Below, in pieces: positions 8,211 to 19,466 of a stretch of DNA of 64,000 bases (positions are counted from its first letter, which is position 1; each line of letters opens with the position of its first letter). The position numbers were made by a program, and so were the translations under genes. Source of the stretch: an uncultured Alphaproteobacteria bacterium (GTDB lineage: Bacteria > Pseudomonadota > Alphaproteobacteria > HIMB59); assembly GCA_902557145.1 (NCBI GenBank), contig CACDYZ010000001.1, positions 62,001 through 126,000 of the forward strand, given 5' to 3'. The notes under the pieces were generated by a model, which saw only the letters and a list, made by a program, of their open reading frames with translations, made no database searches and was not told the DNA's origin.

Positions 8211-10069
8211 AGAGATACAAGTTCTGAGACCAAATTAGTATATTTTTTTGGATCGTCTAGGTTTTCACCTTCCATCAGTTTTGCATGATCATAAAGAATT
8301 TCACAAAATTTATCTTTTTGGCTTTTGTCTAGAGACTTAAGCTTATTAACTAATTCATGATTAATATTAATTTCTAGAATTCTTTTTTCGTCAGAAATAT
8401 TTTGATTATTAGCAGCCATCAATTTTTTTAAATGCATATCCATATCATTCTCATCAGCAACCAAACATGAAGCACTTGTAGTTAATCTCTTAGAAATTTT
8501 AACATCTTTAACTTTATCTTTGAGATTGTCTTTTAAAAATCCAACAAAATCTTTATCTTCTTTAGGTTCTTCTTTTCCTTTTTTTGAATCTTTTTTGTCC
8601 TCTATATCTACTTCGCCTTTAGTAATAGATGTAAACTCATACTCTTTGAATTTCATTTTCATTGGCATCCAGAATTCGTCAACTGGATCTGTGATTAACA
8701 GAACATTTATTTTTTTATTTTTAAATAATTCCATTTGAGGACTGTTAAGAAGGTTGCCTTTATTTTCACCTGATATGTAATAGATTTTCTTTTTATCATT
8801 AGAAAAATCAGTTACGTATTGATCTAATGTAATCATTTCCTCTTTTTCAGAACAGTGAAATGTTGAGAACTCAAATATTTGATCATGAAAGTCGTTAAAT
8901 TCATATAGCCCCTCTTTAATAACAGGTCCAAAATTTTTCCAAAATTCTTGAAATTCATTAGGTTTTTTTTTCTTTAATTCTTGAATTTCTTTAAGAACTC
9001 TTTTTGTAATAGCATTAGATATTTTATTAATTACTGCATTATTCTGTAAAATTTCTCTTGAGATATTTAAACTCAGATCCTCAGTATCTACTACACCTGG
9101 CACAAATCTCAACCAAGCAGGAATTAATGCTTCTAATTTATCAGAAATAAATACTTTATTTACGTACAGTTTTAGTTTGTTTTTTCGATCTGGATGATAA
9201 AGATCTTGAGGCTGTGTTTTGGGTAAATATAAAAGTGCAGTGTAATTTACGACTCCTTCAGCTTTAAAATGAATTGTTGTTAAAGGTTCATCATAGTAAC
9301 TTGAAACTTGATTATAAAAAGATTTGTAGTCATCTTTCTTGATCTTCGATTTTTCTTTTAGCCAAATAGCTTCAGCAGAATTAACTTGCTCTTCAGGTTT
9401 TTCATCTTTTTTCTTTTCCTTTTTATCGTCTTCGGACGTCACAAAAATGGGGAAAGGAACAAAATCAGAATATTTTTTTATTATTTCTTCTATTTTGTAT
9501 TTACTTAAAAACTCATTTTCATCCTTCTTAATGGATAAAGTAATTTCAGTTCCAATTTCATTGTATTCTGTTTCTTCAATTGAAAATGTACCCTTGCCAT
9601 CTGAAGTCCAGAGGTAACCATTAGATGAGTCATATTTTTTTGATCTAACTACTACTTGATCTGAGACCATAAATGATGAATAAAAACCAACACCAAATTT
9701 ACCAATTTGATTTATATCGCCTTTCTTATCCCCCATCTTTTTTATAAAATCTTCTGTTCCAGATTTCGCAATCGTGCCTAAATTTGATTGCATGTCCTTT
9801 TCGTCCATACCAATCCCATTATCTTTTATAGATATGGTATTGTTCTTTTCGTTTATATGGATTTTAATTTCAAACTTATTTGTTTTTGCAGCTTTAGAGT
9901 CGGTTTGACTGACATACCTAAGTTTTTCACAAGCATCTGATGAATTTGATACTAATTCACGTAAAAATATTTCTTTTTCTGTATAAAGTGAGTTAGCTAC
10001 TATATCTAAGAGTTTTGATACCTCTGTTTCAAATTTTACTGTTTTCTTTTCCGCTTGTTGTTTATTCAT
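8207..10069 (-). CDS. htpG: Molecular chaperone HtpG (Hsp90)
   Basis: A 620-residue bacterial Hsp90. The N-terminal GHKL ATPase shows ELVSNSSDACEKLRY, DNGIGMDEKDM and GKFGVGFYSSFMV. A charged Lys/Glu linker around residues 218-232 precedes the middle domain (LYVNKVFISD, SLNISREILQ), followed by the C-terminal dimerisation region. It acts as an ATP-dependent cytoplasmic chaperone. A 27-bp gap separates it from the divergent pepA. The zf-CHCC gene follows with a 4-base overlap. Confidence 0.96.
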   Translation of the reverse strand: MNKQQAEKKTVKFETEVSKLLDIVANSLYTEKEIFLRELVSNSSDACEKLRYVSQTDSKAAKTNKFEIKIHINEKNNTISIKDNGIGMDEKDMQSNLGTIAKSGTEDFIKKMGDKKGDINQIGKFGVGFYSSFMVSDQVVVRSKKYDSSNGYLWTSDGKGTFSIEETEYNEIGTEITLSIKKDENEFLSKYKIEEIIKKYSDFVPFPIFVTSEDDKKEKKKDEKPEEQVNSAEAIWLKEKSKIKKDDYKSFYNQVSSYYDEPLTTIHFKAEGVVNYTALLYLPKTQPQDLYHPDRKNKLKLYVNKVFISDKLEALIPAWLRFVPGVVDTEDLSLNISREILQNNAVINKISNAITKRVLKEIQELKKKKPNEFQEFWKNFGPVIKEGLYEFNDFHDQIFEFSTFHCSEKEEMITLDQYVTDFSNDKKKIYYISGENKGNLLNSPQMELFKNKKINVLLITDPVDEFWMPMKMKFKEYEFTSITKGEVDIEDKKDSKKGKEEPKEDKDFVGFLKDNLKDKVKDVKISKRLTTSASCLVADENDMDMHLKKLMAANNQNISDEKRILEININHELVNKLKSLDKSQKDKFCEILYDHAKLMEGENLDDPKKYTNLVSELVSL

Positions 10070-10096
10070 TTTTTTCTAATATCCTTATTATAAGCA

Positions 10097-11449
10097 ATGT
10101 TTACCAATGACAATACTGAGTGTTCTACAAAAATATCTATCATTTCACAAATCAAATTTGATAAATGGCTTTTAAAACAATCATCATTTATTAAAAATTG
10201 GTCTTTATCTAATAATTTCAAGGCAGAATCTGGAAAAATTCTTAAAGTTCCTTATGAAGATGGAAGGCTAAAAGAGGTTCTTATCGGAGAGGGGGTAGAT
10301 CAAAATCTTGAGGGGGTCAGTTCTTTTTCCTCATTAAATAACGGTAACTACTACATATCTGCTAAATTTGCTAAATCAAAAGAATCAGAGATACATAAAG
10401 CATGGGCATGGGGAAATTATAACTTTCAGTCAAAACCTAAAAAAAATTTATTGTATATCAAAGACCAAAAAGAATTAGAGTTTCTCACTTTTTACACACA
10501 ATGTATTATTTTTTCTAGAGATTTAATCAACAGCCCTGCAAACAAATTAAATCCATTATCTTATTACACAAAAATAAAAAATAATCAGATGTTTAAAAAA
10601 TTTAATTTTGTTGAATATTCTGAGAAAGAAATAGGTACACAATTTCCTCTTACTTATGCTGTAGGTAAATCTTCGTCTATTAAACCAAAAGTAATAGAAA
10701 TAACAAATAAAAAAATTCTTCAAAAAGATAAGCCTCTCGTCATTATTGGGAAGGGAGTCACATTTGACACTGGTGGTGTAAATATTAAACCAGGAAACTC
10801 TATGAGAAACATGAAAAAAGATATGGGTGGTTCTGCGATTGCAATATCATTATTTTTATTGGCAAATTACTTTCTAAAAAAAACTAAAATAGTTTTAATT
10901 GCTCCTTTAGCTGAGAACTCAGTATCCTCTAAATCAATGAGACCAGGTGATGTCTACAAATCAGCATCAGGGAAGTCAGTTGAAATTGCACACACGGATG
11001 CCGAGGGAAGACTTTTATTGGCAGATGCTATTGAAAAAGCGATGTCTTATAACCCAAGTATGATTATTGATTTCGCAACCCTTACTGGTGCAGCTAGGGT
11101 TGCTTTAGGTGAGGACTTACCTGCTTATTTTTGTAACAATGAATTAATTGCAAAAAAAGTTGAAAATTTAAACAAGGAAAAACTGAGATGTTGGAGATTA
11201 CCCTTGTACCAACCCTATCTAAAAAAGATTAAATCGCAAGTTGCAGAATTAAGTAATGCTTCTTTGGATGGTATGGCTGGATCTATCACAGCAGCACTTT
11301 TTTTAAAAGAATTTTTGAATAAATCTGACACACCTTGGCTACATTTTGATACCTATGCCTGGTCTCAAGCCTCGATATTAGGATCTAATGGTGCAGCATT
11401 ACAGGGATTGGAAATAATGAGTGAATTCTTAAGGAAAAATTTCAATTAG
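10097..11449 (+). CDS. pepA: M17-family leucyl aminopeptidase
   Basis: A 450-residue M17 cytosolic aminopeptidase that releases N-terminal residues using two metal ions. Metal and catalytic residues are in place: K219 and D224 in KGVTFDTGG, catalytic K231, D242 in KDMGG, and D301/E303/R305 in the signature HTDAEGRL. The N-terminal domain (1-140) is divergent, as usual. The stop overlaps the GTG of the next gene (TAGTG). It starts a run with a lipoprotein, gshA and gshB; some PepA enzymes cleave Cys-Gly, so a role in glutathione turnover is possible but inferred. Confidence 0.92.
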   Translation: MFTNDNTECSTKISIISQIKFDKWLLKQSSFIKNWSLSNNFKAESGKILKVPYEDGRLKEVLIGEGVDQNLEGVSSFSSLNNGNYYISAKFAKSKESEIHKAWAWGNYNFQSKPKKNLLYIKDQKELEFLTFYTQCIIFSRDLINSPANKLNPLSYYTKIKNNQMFKKFNFVEYSEKEIGTQFPLTYAVGKSSSIKPKVIEITNKKILQKDKPLVIIGKGVTFDTGGVNIKPGNSMRNMKKDMGGSAIAISLFLLANYFLKKTKIVLIAPLAENSVSSKSMRPGDVYKSASGKSVEIAHTDAEGRLLLADAIEKAMSYNPSMIIDFATLTGAARVALGEDLPAYFCNNELIAKKVENLNKEKLRCWRLPLYQPYLKKIKSQVAELSNASLDGMAGSITAALFLKEFLNKSDTPWLHFDTYAWSQASILGSNGAALQGLEIMSEFLRKNFN

Positions 11450-12033
11450 TGAAATATTTAATTATCCTTACTCTGTTACTATCGGGATGTATAACAACAG
11501 ATCGATCTTTTAATACCTCAAATATTTGTGATATTTTTAAAACTAATCCTAAGTGGAAATCATATGCAGAAAAAACGAAAGAAAAATGGGGCGTCCCTGT
11601 TAGTTTACAATTAAGTTTTATTAAACAAGAATCTTCTTTTGAAAGAACGGCAAGACCTCCTAGAAAAAAGGTATTAGGCTTTATACCAGGTTTACGACCT
11701 TCAAGTGCTTATGGTTATAGCCAAGCTTTAGATGGGACATGGGAAGAATATAAAGTTTCTACAAAAAACTTTAATGCTGATAGAAAAAATTTTAAAGATG
11801 CGAGTGATTTCATTGGATGGTATGTTGATGGAAGTTACCGATTATTAAAAATTAATAAAGGTGATGTCTACAATCATTATCTCGCCTATCATGAGGGCAA
11901 AGGAGGATTTCAGAAACAATCCTATAATAAAAAAAAATGGTTACTTGATGTAGCAAAAAAAGTAGAGCGCCAGGCAAAAGACTATTCAAATCAAATAACA
12001 AAATGTAATTTCCATAAAAATAGTGTGTTTTAA
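11449..12033 (+). CDS. Lipoprotein with lytic transglycosylase (SLT-like) domain
   Basis: A 194-residue protein that starts with GTG overlapping the pepA stop. The N-terminus MKYLIILTLLLSGC is a lipoprotein signal peptide with lipobox LSGC (lipidated C14). The mature part has SLT features: the Glu of KQESSF (E61, likely catalytic acid), SAYGYSQALDGTW, and HYLAYHEG. It is expected to cleave peptidoglycan glycan strands from a membrane-anchored position. The exact transglycosylase subfamily is not clear from the sequence. Confidence 0.8.
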   Translation: MKYLIILTLLLSGCITTDRSFNTSNICDIFKTNPKWKSYAEKTKEKWGVPVSLQLSFIKQESSFERTARPPRKKVLGFIPGLRPSSAYGYSQALDGTWEEYKVSTKNFNADRKNFKDASDFIGWYVDGSYRLLKINKGDVYNHYLAYHEGKGGFQKQSYNKKKWLLDVAKKVERQAKDYSNQITKCNFHKNSVF

Positions 12034-13371
12034 TTGTTACAAAAAATAGATCTTATAAATTATTTTCATTCCAGTTTTACTGACCCTGAGTATAAAGGGA
12101 TAGGAACAGAGCACGAAAAATTTATTTTTTATACTAAAGATCATAAAAGACTTAAATTTGATGGTGAGGTGAGTGTTCAAAATTTATTTCAATTTTTCTT
12201 ATCAAAAGGCTGGCAGAAAAATGAATATAACAGCTTTAATCAACTGATATCTTTATCTAAAAATGGTGCAAGCATTACTCTAGAACCAGGTTGTCAGTTG
12301 GAATTATCTGGGAAAATATTAAAAAATGTTCATCAAACATGTACCGAGTCCTACGAGCATTTAAGAGAACTACAGGAATATGCTGAGTTAAATAAATTAT
12401 GCATATTAGGTCTTGGTTTCGACCCAATAAGTAAATTAGAGGACTTATCTTTTATTCCAAAAGAACGTTATAAAATTATGAGAGAATACATGCCAAAAGT
12501 TGGTTCTAGAGGTTTAGATATGATGACAAGAACTTGCACAGTTCAAGCTAATTTGGATTTTTTTAATGAAAATGATTTAATTAAAAAATTTGTTGTTGCA
12601 AATAGGATCCAACCAATTGTGATGGGTATATTCTCTAATTCACCTTTTCGTGAGTCAAAACATAATAACCTAGTCAGTAATCGAATTTTCACTTGGCAAG
12701 ACACAGATAATCAAAGGTGTGGAATTAAAAAGTCATTTTTAAATAAAAATTTTACAATTGAAGAATATGTTGATTTTGTTCTAAAAGTTAAAAACTATTT
12801 TTTAAAAATAAACGGAAAATATTTTGATACTACTGATTACACATTTGATGAATTACTTACTAAAAGTGTCTTAAATAAAGAAATTTTGGAGTATAATTTG
12901 ACAATTCAAGATTGGATAAATCACTTATCTACAATTTTTACTGAAGTCAGATTAAAGTCATATATCGAACTTAGGGGAGCAGATGCAGGAAAATGGGAAA
13001 TGATTTGTGCATTGCCTGCTTTTTGGATTGGCATACTTTATGATGATGAAAATCTCGACTACTTGTGGAAGGAAACAAGCACCTGGCAAGAAAATGACAT
13101 ATTAAATTTGTATCAGGATGTTCCATCTGATGGGTTAAACAGTAACTTTATGAATTTACCCCTATATAAGCATGGTAAAAAACTATTAAGTTTGTCAAAA
13201 AAAGGATTAGAAAAAAGAGGGTATCTTAATTCTGATGGTAGAGATGAAAGTATTCACTTAGAAAAATTAAATAGCATTATTGAACAACAAAAAAATCCCG
13301 CAGATTTGTTAATTGAAGAGTTCAAGGACAAAAAAAATATATTATCATTGCTAAATAATACTTATTATTAA
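12034..13371 (+). CDS. gshA: Glutamate--cysteine ligase, plant/alphaproteobacterial type
   Basis: A 445-residue class 3 gamma-glutamylcysteine synthetase, the first step of glutathione synthesis (ATP + Glu + Cys). Family blocks: GTEHEKF near residue 23, ITLEPGCQLELSG near 85, MTRTCTVQANLDF near 165, and the late ELRGADAG. Translation starts with TTG directly after the preceding TAA. gshB follows after 7 bases, so both enzymes of the pathway are adjacent and probably coexpressed. Confidence 0.94.
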   Translation: MLQKIDLINYFHSSFTDPEYKGIGTEHEKFIFYTKDHKRLKFDGEVSVQNLFQFFLSKGWQKNEYNSFNQLISLSKNGASITLEPGCQLELSGKILKNVHQTCTESYEHLRELQEYAELNKLCILGLGFDPISKLEDLSFIPKERYKIMREYMPKVGSRGLDMMTRTCTVQANLDFFNENDLIKKFVVANRIQPIVMGIFSNSPFRESKHNNLVSNRIFTWQDTDNQRCGIKKSFLNKNFTIEEYVDFVLKVKNYFLKINGKYFDTTDYTFDELLTKSVLNKEILEYNLTIQDWINHLSTIFTEVRLKSYIELRGADAGKWEMICALPAFWIGILYDDENLDYLWKETSTWQENDILNLYQDVPSDGLNSNFMNLPLYKHGKKLLSLSKKGLEKRGYLNSDGRDESIHLEKLNSIIEQQKNPADLLIEEFKDKKNILSLLNNTYY

Positions 13372-13378
13372 AATTATT

Positions 13379-14323
13379 ATGAAATTTCTTTTTCAAATGG
13401 ACGATCCACAGAAAATTAACATCAACGAGGATTCTACTTATATGCTTATTCGTGAGTCTTTAAGAAGGGGGATAGAATGTTATTATAATGATCCGAGCTG
13501 GGTTTTTAGTGAGATTAATAAAGTTAATAAAATAAAATCTCATGTCTTAAGCTTAAAATTAAATAAAAATAATAAGCTCTCATATCGGAAGAAGAATCTA
13601 AAAGAGATTGATTTAGAAAAAATGAATGCCATTTTTATCCGTCAAGATCCACCATTTGATTTAAATTATATATCCAATACATACTTGCTGGATCGATTAA
13701 AAAAACCATTACTAGTTAACAATCCAAAGGAGATTAGAAATTTTCCAGAAAAGCATATTATGATGAATTTTCCAGAGTTAACTCCACCTACATTAATATC
13801 TTCAAATTTAGAAATAATCACAAATTTTATAAAAAAAAATAAAGAAGTAATTATAAAACCAGCCTATGGAAATGGAGGGCTTGGTATACAAAAAATTTAT
13901 TCTAATAAACCAAATCTCAATCTATTTATCAAAAACTATCTTAAAAAATTTTTTAATAGCCCAATTATTGTTCAAAGATTTTTAAAAAATTTTAATAAAG
14001 GTGATAAAAGAATTATTTTAATTAATGGAAAAATAGCTGGTGGAGTTTTAAGGGTACCAAAAACTAATAGCATTAAGGCTAATTTTCACGCAGGTGGTAA
14101 GCCTGTAAAAACGAATATCACTTTAAAAGAAAAGCTTATTTGTAAGAAAATAAAGCCATTTCTTATAAAAAATGGTTTAATTTTTGTTGGTATTGACGTA
14201 ATTGATGGCTATTTAACAGAAATAAATATTACATCTCCTACAGGTATTCAAGAAATCAATAGATTGAATAATAGCAAGATTGAAAAAGATATTATTGATT
14301 TTGTATTTAAATCACTGCAGTAA
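13379..14323 (+). CDS. gshB: Glutathione synthetase
   Basis: A 314-residue prokaryotic glutathione synthetase (ATP-grasp) that joins gamma-glutamylcysteine and glycine. Visible: the N-terminal MKFLFQMDDPQKININEDST substrate domain, FIRQDPPFD, NFPEKHIMMNFP, the ATP-grasp lysine in IIKPAYGNGGLGI, RIILINGKIAGGVLR, and the C-terminal glycine loop and metal ligands in VGIDVIDGYLTEINITSPTG. It follows gshA and converges on the AsmA gene with a 12-base 3' overlap. Confidence 0.95.
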   Translation: MKFLFQMDDPQKININEDSTYMLIRESLRRGIECYYNDPSWVFSEINKVNKIKSHVLSLKLNKNNKLSYRKKNLKEIDLEKMNAIFIRQDPPFDLNYISNTYLLDRLKKPLLVNNPKEIRNFPEKHIMMNFPELTPPTLISSNLEIITNFIKKNKEVIIKPAYGNGGLGIQKIYSNKPNLNLFIKNYLKKFFNSPIIVQRFLKNFNKGDKRIILINGKIAGGVLRVPKTNSIKANFHAGGKPVKTNITLKEKLICKKIKPFLIKNGLIFVGIDVIDGYLTEINITSPTGIQEINRLNNSKIEKDIIDFVFKSLQ

Positions 14324-16504
14324 ATTTTCAAAGAGCTTATTAATATTTTTTTGAATTAATTCTTCAATAGGTTTTTTTATCGTCCCATCAGGCACTATTC
14401 TTTCATATGAATAACTTCCATTTTGATATTTGATTACAAAATCATCGCTATCAATAATATCAAAAATTGTAAGCTTAAAATTTTCTTGTGCCAATTCTAG
14501 TTCTGCTTTTAGTGTTTCACTGTCTGGTGATGATAAGATTAAGTCTTCAACTATTAATTTATTCAAATCTTTATTTATAATTTGTCCGCTGATAGAACTA
14601 CTTTGATTTATAAAAGAATTTGCAAGTGTATTTAATAACTCATTTATTTGTTCAAAATCTGATATATCTTGAGACAAAGATTGCATAAATAAAACTAATG
14701 CAAATTCTTCATCTGAAACTCTAATATTTATATTTCCATTTATATTTCCAGATATATTTTGAATGTTACCAATGCCTGTAGGATCTGGAACGCTTAAAGA
14801 TAGATCAATATTACCTTTTATTCGTGATGTATTTAAAAATAAATTATCTAACTTAGATAAATTTATTTCTTTTAATTCAATTAATCCTCTAAACATATTG
14901 TTATTAATTGAACCAGATATATTTGAAATTTTATTTTTATGAATAAGGTCTAAATTTTCGATTAAAAAAATATTATTTAATGGTTCAATTTTTAAGTTTG
15001 TTTGTAAAAAATCAAAGTCGACTATGTCAATAATATTTGAAAAGTCATCCGTAGAGAATTGAGAGACTATTTGTAATAAATTTGTTTTATCTAAATTATC
15101 AATTCCAATATTTATCGAAGCATCGTTAAAGTTATTTAAGTTTAGATAACCGGTTATTGATAAATTTACATCATCTGAACTAACAAATTCTAGATTTTCA
15201 ATATTTAATATATTCCCATCAATGATGCCCTTCATATTTATGTGATCTGAATTTAAAATTGATAAAAATTCTTTTAAGCTGTCTGATGGAATTAAGCTGA
15301 ATTGCTCAAATTCATCTAATTGAATATCTAATTGTGTATTATTTATATCATTAAATTCATATTTACCTTTGATTTTAGCAAAATTTCTATTTTTATTAGT
15401 TATATTTAGCTCATTTAATTGCAGAATATTATTCACAAAATTACTAGAAAGTTGAATTTCATCAAACTTAAGTTGCTTTAATAATTCTGCGTTGGGTAAA
15501 AAATTTAACAGTTCTAAAATATCAGCCTTAGAGTTTGACTTCAGATTTGTATTAATATTAGCATTATTAATATTTAATTCTTCTATTGATCCGTTTATTC
15601 TTATGATTGTTTCATTATTGGATTTATAAGAAATATTATTTATAGCTAAACTACCGGCATTATAGTTTAAGTCAAAGGTTTCAATTATTCCTTTTGGAAT
15701 ACCTGCAATTTTATTAAAGACTTGAATATTACTAACAAGCTGAAACAAATTATCTGTAGAAATATTCTCTCCTCCTATGTTTATATCTGAATTAATTAAA
15801 TTATTTAAATCGATAATCCCTTTAATATTAATTTGTGATTTATCTACAAGTGTTATTGATAAGTTTTCAATATTTATAATTTCTTTTGAATATTCACCAC
15901 TTACACTTAAACTTTGAAAGTTTATCTTCTTCAATAATTGTTGATAATTTTCTCCTAAAAGCAATACTAATTCGTCTATTTCTAATTCATCTATAGTAAA
16001 ACCAATTTTTTTTACATCAGAGTCAATTGTATAAATATCAAAATATAAATCAGAACCTTTATAATTAAATTTATTTGTGACAATACGAGAAGTATTATCC
16101 TCAGACAAAATATTTATTTTTAAATTATCAATATCACCCTCTAGTAAAATAGAGTTATTTATCAAATTAGAATTTATGTTCTCTATTCTTGCTTGATTAA
16201 GCTTAATTGAAATTTCATCTTCATTAAATAATGACCTGGAAATTTCAACATCTTTTGCCACAATGTCACTTTGGAAAGTATTATGATTAATTTTAAAACT
16301 TGAATTGTCTATAGATAAAATGGGTTTAGGCAAAATTTTTAACGTTTGATTAGATAAACTATTTAAACTAACTAAACCTTTTGTTTCTCTTTCAATTATT
16401 TCCTGAGAAAGTAAATTAATTGGTAATCTTAGAAAACTTAATCCAAATAAAATGATTAATAATAAAAGAACTATAATTGGAATAATGACTTTAAATTTTT
16501 TCAT
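14312..16504 (-). CDS. AsmA-family protein
   Basis: A 730-residue protein with one N-terminal membrane anchor (about residues 5-27, IPIIVLLLLIILFGLSFLRL) and a long asparagine/isoleucine-rich periplasmic body of repeating beta segments. A C-terminal AsmA block (GIGNIQNISGNINGNINIRV followed by VLFMQSLS) lies near 580-620. AsmA/TamB-like proteins form elongated beta bridges proposed to move phospholipids between membranes; that role is family knowledge only. A 9-bp gap separates it from the CaCA antiporter upstream. Confidence 0.82.
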   Translation of the reverse strand: MKKFKVIIPIIVLLLLIILFGLSFLRLPINLLSQEIIERETKGLVSLNSLSNQTLKILPKPILSIDNSSFKINHNTFQSDIVAKDVEISRSLFNEDEISIKLNQARIENINSNLINNSILLEGDIDNLKINILSEDNTSRIVTNKFNYKGSDLYFDIYTIDSDVKKIGFTIDELEIDELVLLLGENYQQLLKKINFQSLSVSGEYSKEIINIENLSITLVDKSQINIKGIIDLNNLINSDINIGGENISTDNLFQLVSNIQVFNKIAGIPKGIIETFDLNYNAGSLAINNISYKSNNETIIRINGSIEELNINNANINTNLKSNSKADILELLNFLPNAELLKQLKFDEIQLSSNFVNNILQLNELNITNKNRNFAKIKGKYEFNDINNTQLDIQLDEFEQFSLIPSDSLKEFLSILNSDHINMKGIIDGNILNIENLEFVSSDDVNLSITGYLNLNNFNDASINIGIDNLDKTNLLQIVSQFSTDDFSNIIDIVDFDFLQTNLKIEPLNNIFLIENLDLIHKNKISNISGSINNNMFRGLIELKEINLSKLDNLFLNTSRIKGNIDLSLSVPDPTGIGNIQNISGNINGNINIRVSDEEFALVLFMQSLSQDISDFEQINELLNTLANSFINQSSSISGQIINKDLNKLIVEDLILSSPDSETLKAELELAQENFKLTIFDIIDSDDFVIKYQNGSYSYERIVPDGTIKKPIEELIQKNINKLFENLLQ

Positions 16505-16513
16505 TTATTTCTT

Positions 16514-17440
16514 TTATAAATATAAGAACGTAAAATAGATTATATAGGCTAATATCAAGCTCAGAGAAATTAATTTACCAGCTATTTTTAGAGAAATTAT
16601 GACAAAAAATAATAATGATGTAGCCAGAAATAACCATTTATCTACATAACCAAGTAATTCATAAAAATTTATACTCCCATTAATAAGTATGGCAATAATC
16701 GTTATTCCAAAGATGTTAGCAATGTTTGAGCCCAAAATATTTCCAATTGCCAAATTATTTTGTTTTTTGACAATTGAAAGAATTGTAGCAATTACCTCAG
16801 GTAATGATGTCCCAAAAGCAACTATTGTTATCCCAATAGTTGTTTCAGCTACTCCAAATATACTAGTTAAGTTTTTCGAATATACGATGAAGTATTTAGA
16901 ACTATAAAATAAAGCAACAAAGGCTAATAATATTTTTAAAAAAATAACGTAAGTTGATAAATTTTTTAAATCAACTTTTGTAGAGTCATCATCAATGGGT
17001 TTCCTTACTTCAAAAAAAATAAAAACACAGAGTATTCCAAAGAGAAAAAATCCAGATAGATATCCAAGATTAAAGTTAAAAATAATAAAAATAAAAAAAG
17101 TAATTGAAAAAATTAAGAAAAATAAAAAAGTACTTTTGTCTCTTTCCTCAGTTACTAGCTTGCTAATAGGGTAAAGCATAATACCACCTACTAACAATAT
17201 ATTTGCTATGTTGCTACCTACAAGGTTACCTGCAACTATTCCAATAGAATTTAATTTTAATGCTTGAAATGTTGCTGCAAACTCAGGGAGAGAGGTGCCA
17301 ATAGCAATAATAAATATACCTACTAGGATAGGTCTGATTTTATATATTTGTGAAACAATTATTGAATTTTTAATAGCTAGATCACATGACCATATTAAAA
17401 CAATAAGACTTATTAATACTCCTATAAAACTTTCAATCAA
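16514..17440 (-). CDS. CaCA-family calcium/sodium antiporter (YrbG-like)
   Basis: A 308-residue integral membrane protein with the inverted duplication of CaCA exchangers. The two alpha repeats are [11 protein letters not shown] plus [13 protein letters not shown] in the N half and [11 protein letters not shown] plus [13 protein letters not shown] in the C half. About ten membrane segments are visible. It probably exchanges Ca2+ for Na+ or H+ at the inner membrane. The start overlaps the uvrB stop by 4 bases (ATGA). Confidence 0.92.
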   Translation of the reverse strand: MIESFIGVLISLIVLIWSCDLAIKNSIIVSQIYKIRPILVGIFIIAIGTSLPEFAATFQALKLNSIGIVAGNLVGSNIANILLVGGIMLYPISKLVTEERDKSTFLFFLIFSITFFIFIIFNFNLGYLSGFFLFGILCVFIFFEVRKPIDDDSTKVDLKNLSTYVIFLKILLAFVALFYSSKYFIVYSKNLTSIFGVAETTIGITIVAFGTSLPEVIATILSIVKKQNNLAIGNILGSNIANIFGITIIAILINGSINFYELLGYVDKWLFLATSLLFFVIISLKIAGKLISLSLILAYIIYFTFLYL

Positions 17441-19419
17441 TTCATACCCATTTGATCTTTTTTTAGTTTTCTAATTTCATCTCTAAACATTGCAGCTTTC
17501 TCAAAATCCAAATTTTCAGCCGCAGTTAACATTTTTTTCTCTAGTTTTTGAACATGTTTCTCAAACTTATTTGGACTCAATTTCTCAATTTCAGATGTAC
17601 CAACAGTATAGCTATCTTTCTCGTATATGCTTTCAATAATTTCACCAATATTTCTTTTTACAGATTGAGGTGTAATGCTATTTTTTTTATTAAATTCAAT
17701 CTGTTTATTTTTTCTATATTCTGTCTCCTCTAGAGCTGCTTTGATACTTTTAGTAATAATATCTGCGTATAATATTACTTTGCCATTAACATTTCTTGCT
17801 GCTCGACCTATGGTCTGAACTAAACTTGTTTTTGACCTTAAGTATCCTTCTTTATCAGCATCAAGGATAGCTACTAAACCACATTCGGGTATATCCAGAC
17901 CCTCTCTTAGTAAATTTATACCAATTAAAATATCAATTTCTCCTATCCTCAAAGACCGAATAAGTTTTATTCTATCAATTGTTTCAACATCAGAGTGCAT
18001 ATATTCAACTTTAAAATTATGTTCTTTTAAATAATTTGTTAAATCCTCTGCATTTTTTTTAGTTAGAGTTGTGATTAGCACTCTATTTTTATTACTTAGA
18101 GTAGTTTGTATTTCACCCATCAAATCTTCCACTTGGTTGACAGTTGTTTTGATCACACACTCGGGGTCAATTAGGCCAGTTGGTCGAATAATTTGCTCAA
18201 CGTATTTATTTTCAACTTCATTCAATTCCCAAGGACCTGGTGTTGCAGATAAAAAAATAGTAGGGGGTCGCATCATATTCCACTCTTCAAAAGTTAAAGG
18301 ACGGTTATCTAATGCAGACGGAAGTCTGAAACCATAATCAGAAAGTGTTTTTTTTCTTGATCTGTCACCTTTATACATTCCAGTTATTTGAGGAACAGAT
18401 ACATGAGACTCATCAATAATCAGTAGAGCATTTTCTGGAATAAACTCGTATAAGGTAGGAGGTGCCTCGCCAGGTTGCCTACCACTTAGATATCTTGAAT
18501 AATTTTCAATTCCAGAACAGGTTCCAGTAGCTTGAATCATTTCTAAATCAAAATTAGTTCTTTCTTTTAATCTTTGAAATTCTAATAATTTTTTTTCCTT
18601 ATCAAATTCCTCTAGTCTTATTTTCAAATCTTTCTTAATTTCTTTAATCGCATTCTCTAATCGTGGCTTGGGAGTAATATAGTGACTATTTGCAAAAATT
18701 TTTACTTCTTCAAAGTTTTGAATAAATTCTCCTGTCAACGGATCAAACTCTTTAATTTCCTCTACTTCGTCTCCAAAAAAACTTACTCTCCATGCAATAT
18801 CTTCTAAGTGTGCAGGAAAAATATCAACACGATCTCCAGTTACACGAAACATACCTCTTCTAAAGTCAATATTATTTCTTTTATATTGTAACTCTACTAA
18901 TTCTCTCAAGAACTCCATTAAATTAATGTTTTGTCCTTTTTTTATTTCAAGAGTCATTTTTGAGTAAGAATCTACAGACCCAATACCGTAAATACATGAA
19001 ACACTTGCTACGATAATCACATCTTCTCTTTCTACTAAAGATCTTGTGGCAGAGTGCCTAAACCGATCTATTTGTTCATTAATAGACGACTCCTTTTCTA
19101 TAAATGTATCTGATCTTGGAACATATGCTTCTGGTTGATAATAATCATAATAACTCACAAAATATTCAACAGCATTTTCAGGAAACAATATTTTTAATTC
19201 TTCATAAAGTTGGGCAGCTAGGGTTTTATTGGGAGCCATAATTAATGTGGGTCTGTTATATTTTTCAATGACATTTGCAATTGTAAATGTTTTTCCAGAG
19301 CCAGTTACGCCGAGTAGTACTTGACTTTGTTTTCTCTTATCTAAACCTTCAATTAATTTTTTAATCGCCTGTGGCTGATCTCCTTTTGGTTTATTTTCAC
19401 TTACTATTTTAAATGCCAT
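17437..19419 (-). CDS. uvrB: Excinuclease ABC subunit B
   Basis: A 660-residue UvrB, the helicase-like damage verification subunit of nucleotide excision repair. Visible: Walker A GVTGSGKT (37-44), beta-hairpin [15 protein letters not shown]-type DESH, helicase motifs LSATPGPWE and IGRAARN, and a C-terminal UVR motif ([17 protein letters not shown]) that binds UvrC. Both uvrB and uvrC are in this window, 12 kb apart. It precedes the CaCA antiporter with a 4-base overlap. Confidence 0.97.
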   Translation of the reverse strand: MAFKIVSENKPKGDQPQAIKKLIEGLDKRKQSQVLLGVTGSGKTFTIANVIEKYNRPTLIMAPNKTLAAQLYEELKILFPENAVEYFVSYYDYYQPEAYVPRSDTFIEKESSINEQIDRFRHSATRSLVEREDVIIVASVSCIYGIGSVDSYSKMTLEIKKGQNINLMEFLRELVELQYKRNNIDFRRGMFRVTGDRVDIFPAHLEDIAWRVSFFGDEVEEIKEFDPLTGEFIQNFEEVKIFANSHYITPKPRLENAIKEIKKDLKIRLEEFDKEKKLLEFQRLKERTNFDLEMIQATGTCSGIENYSRYLSGRQPGEAPPTLYEFIPENALLIIDESHVSVPQITGMYKGDRSRKKTLSDYGFRLPSALDNRPLTFEEWNMMRPPTIFLSATPGPWELNEVENKYVEQIIRPTGLIDPECVIKTTVNQVEDLMGEIQTTLSNKNRVLITTLTKKNAEDLTNYLKEHNFKVEYMHSDVETIDRIKLIRSLRIGEIDILIGINLLREGLDIPECGLVAILDADKEGYLRSKTSLVQTIGRAARNVNGKVILYADIITKSIKAALEETEYRKNKQIEFNKKNSITPQSVKRNIGEIIESIYEKDSYTVGTSEIEKLSPNKFEKHVQKLEKKMLTAAENLDFEKAAMFRDEIRKLKKDQMGMN

Positions 19420-19466
19420 GCTTGTAGAAATTTATAAATAAGTTTATAGATAACTAAATAAAAAAA

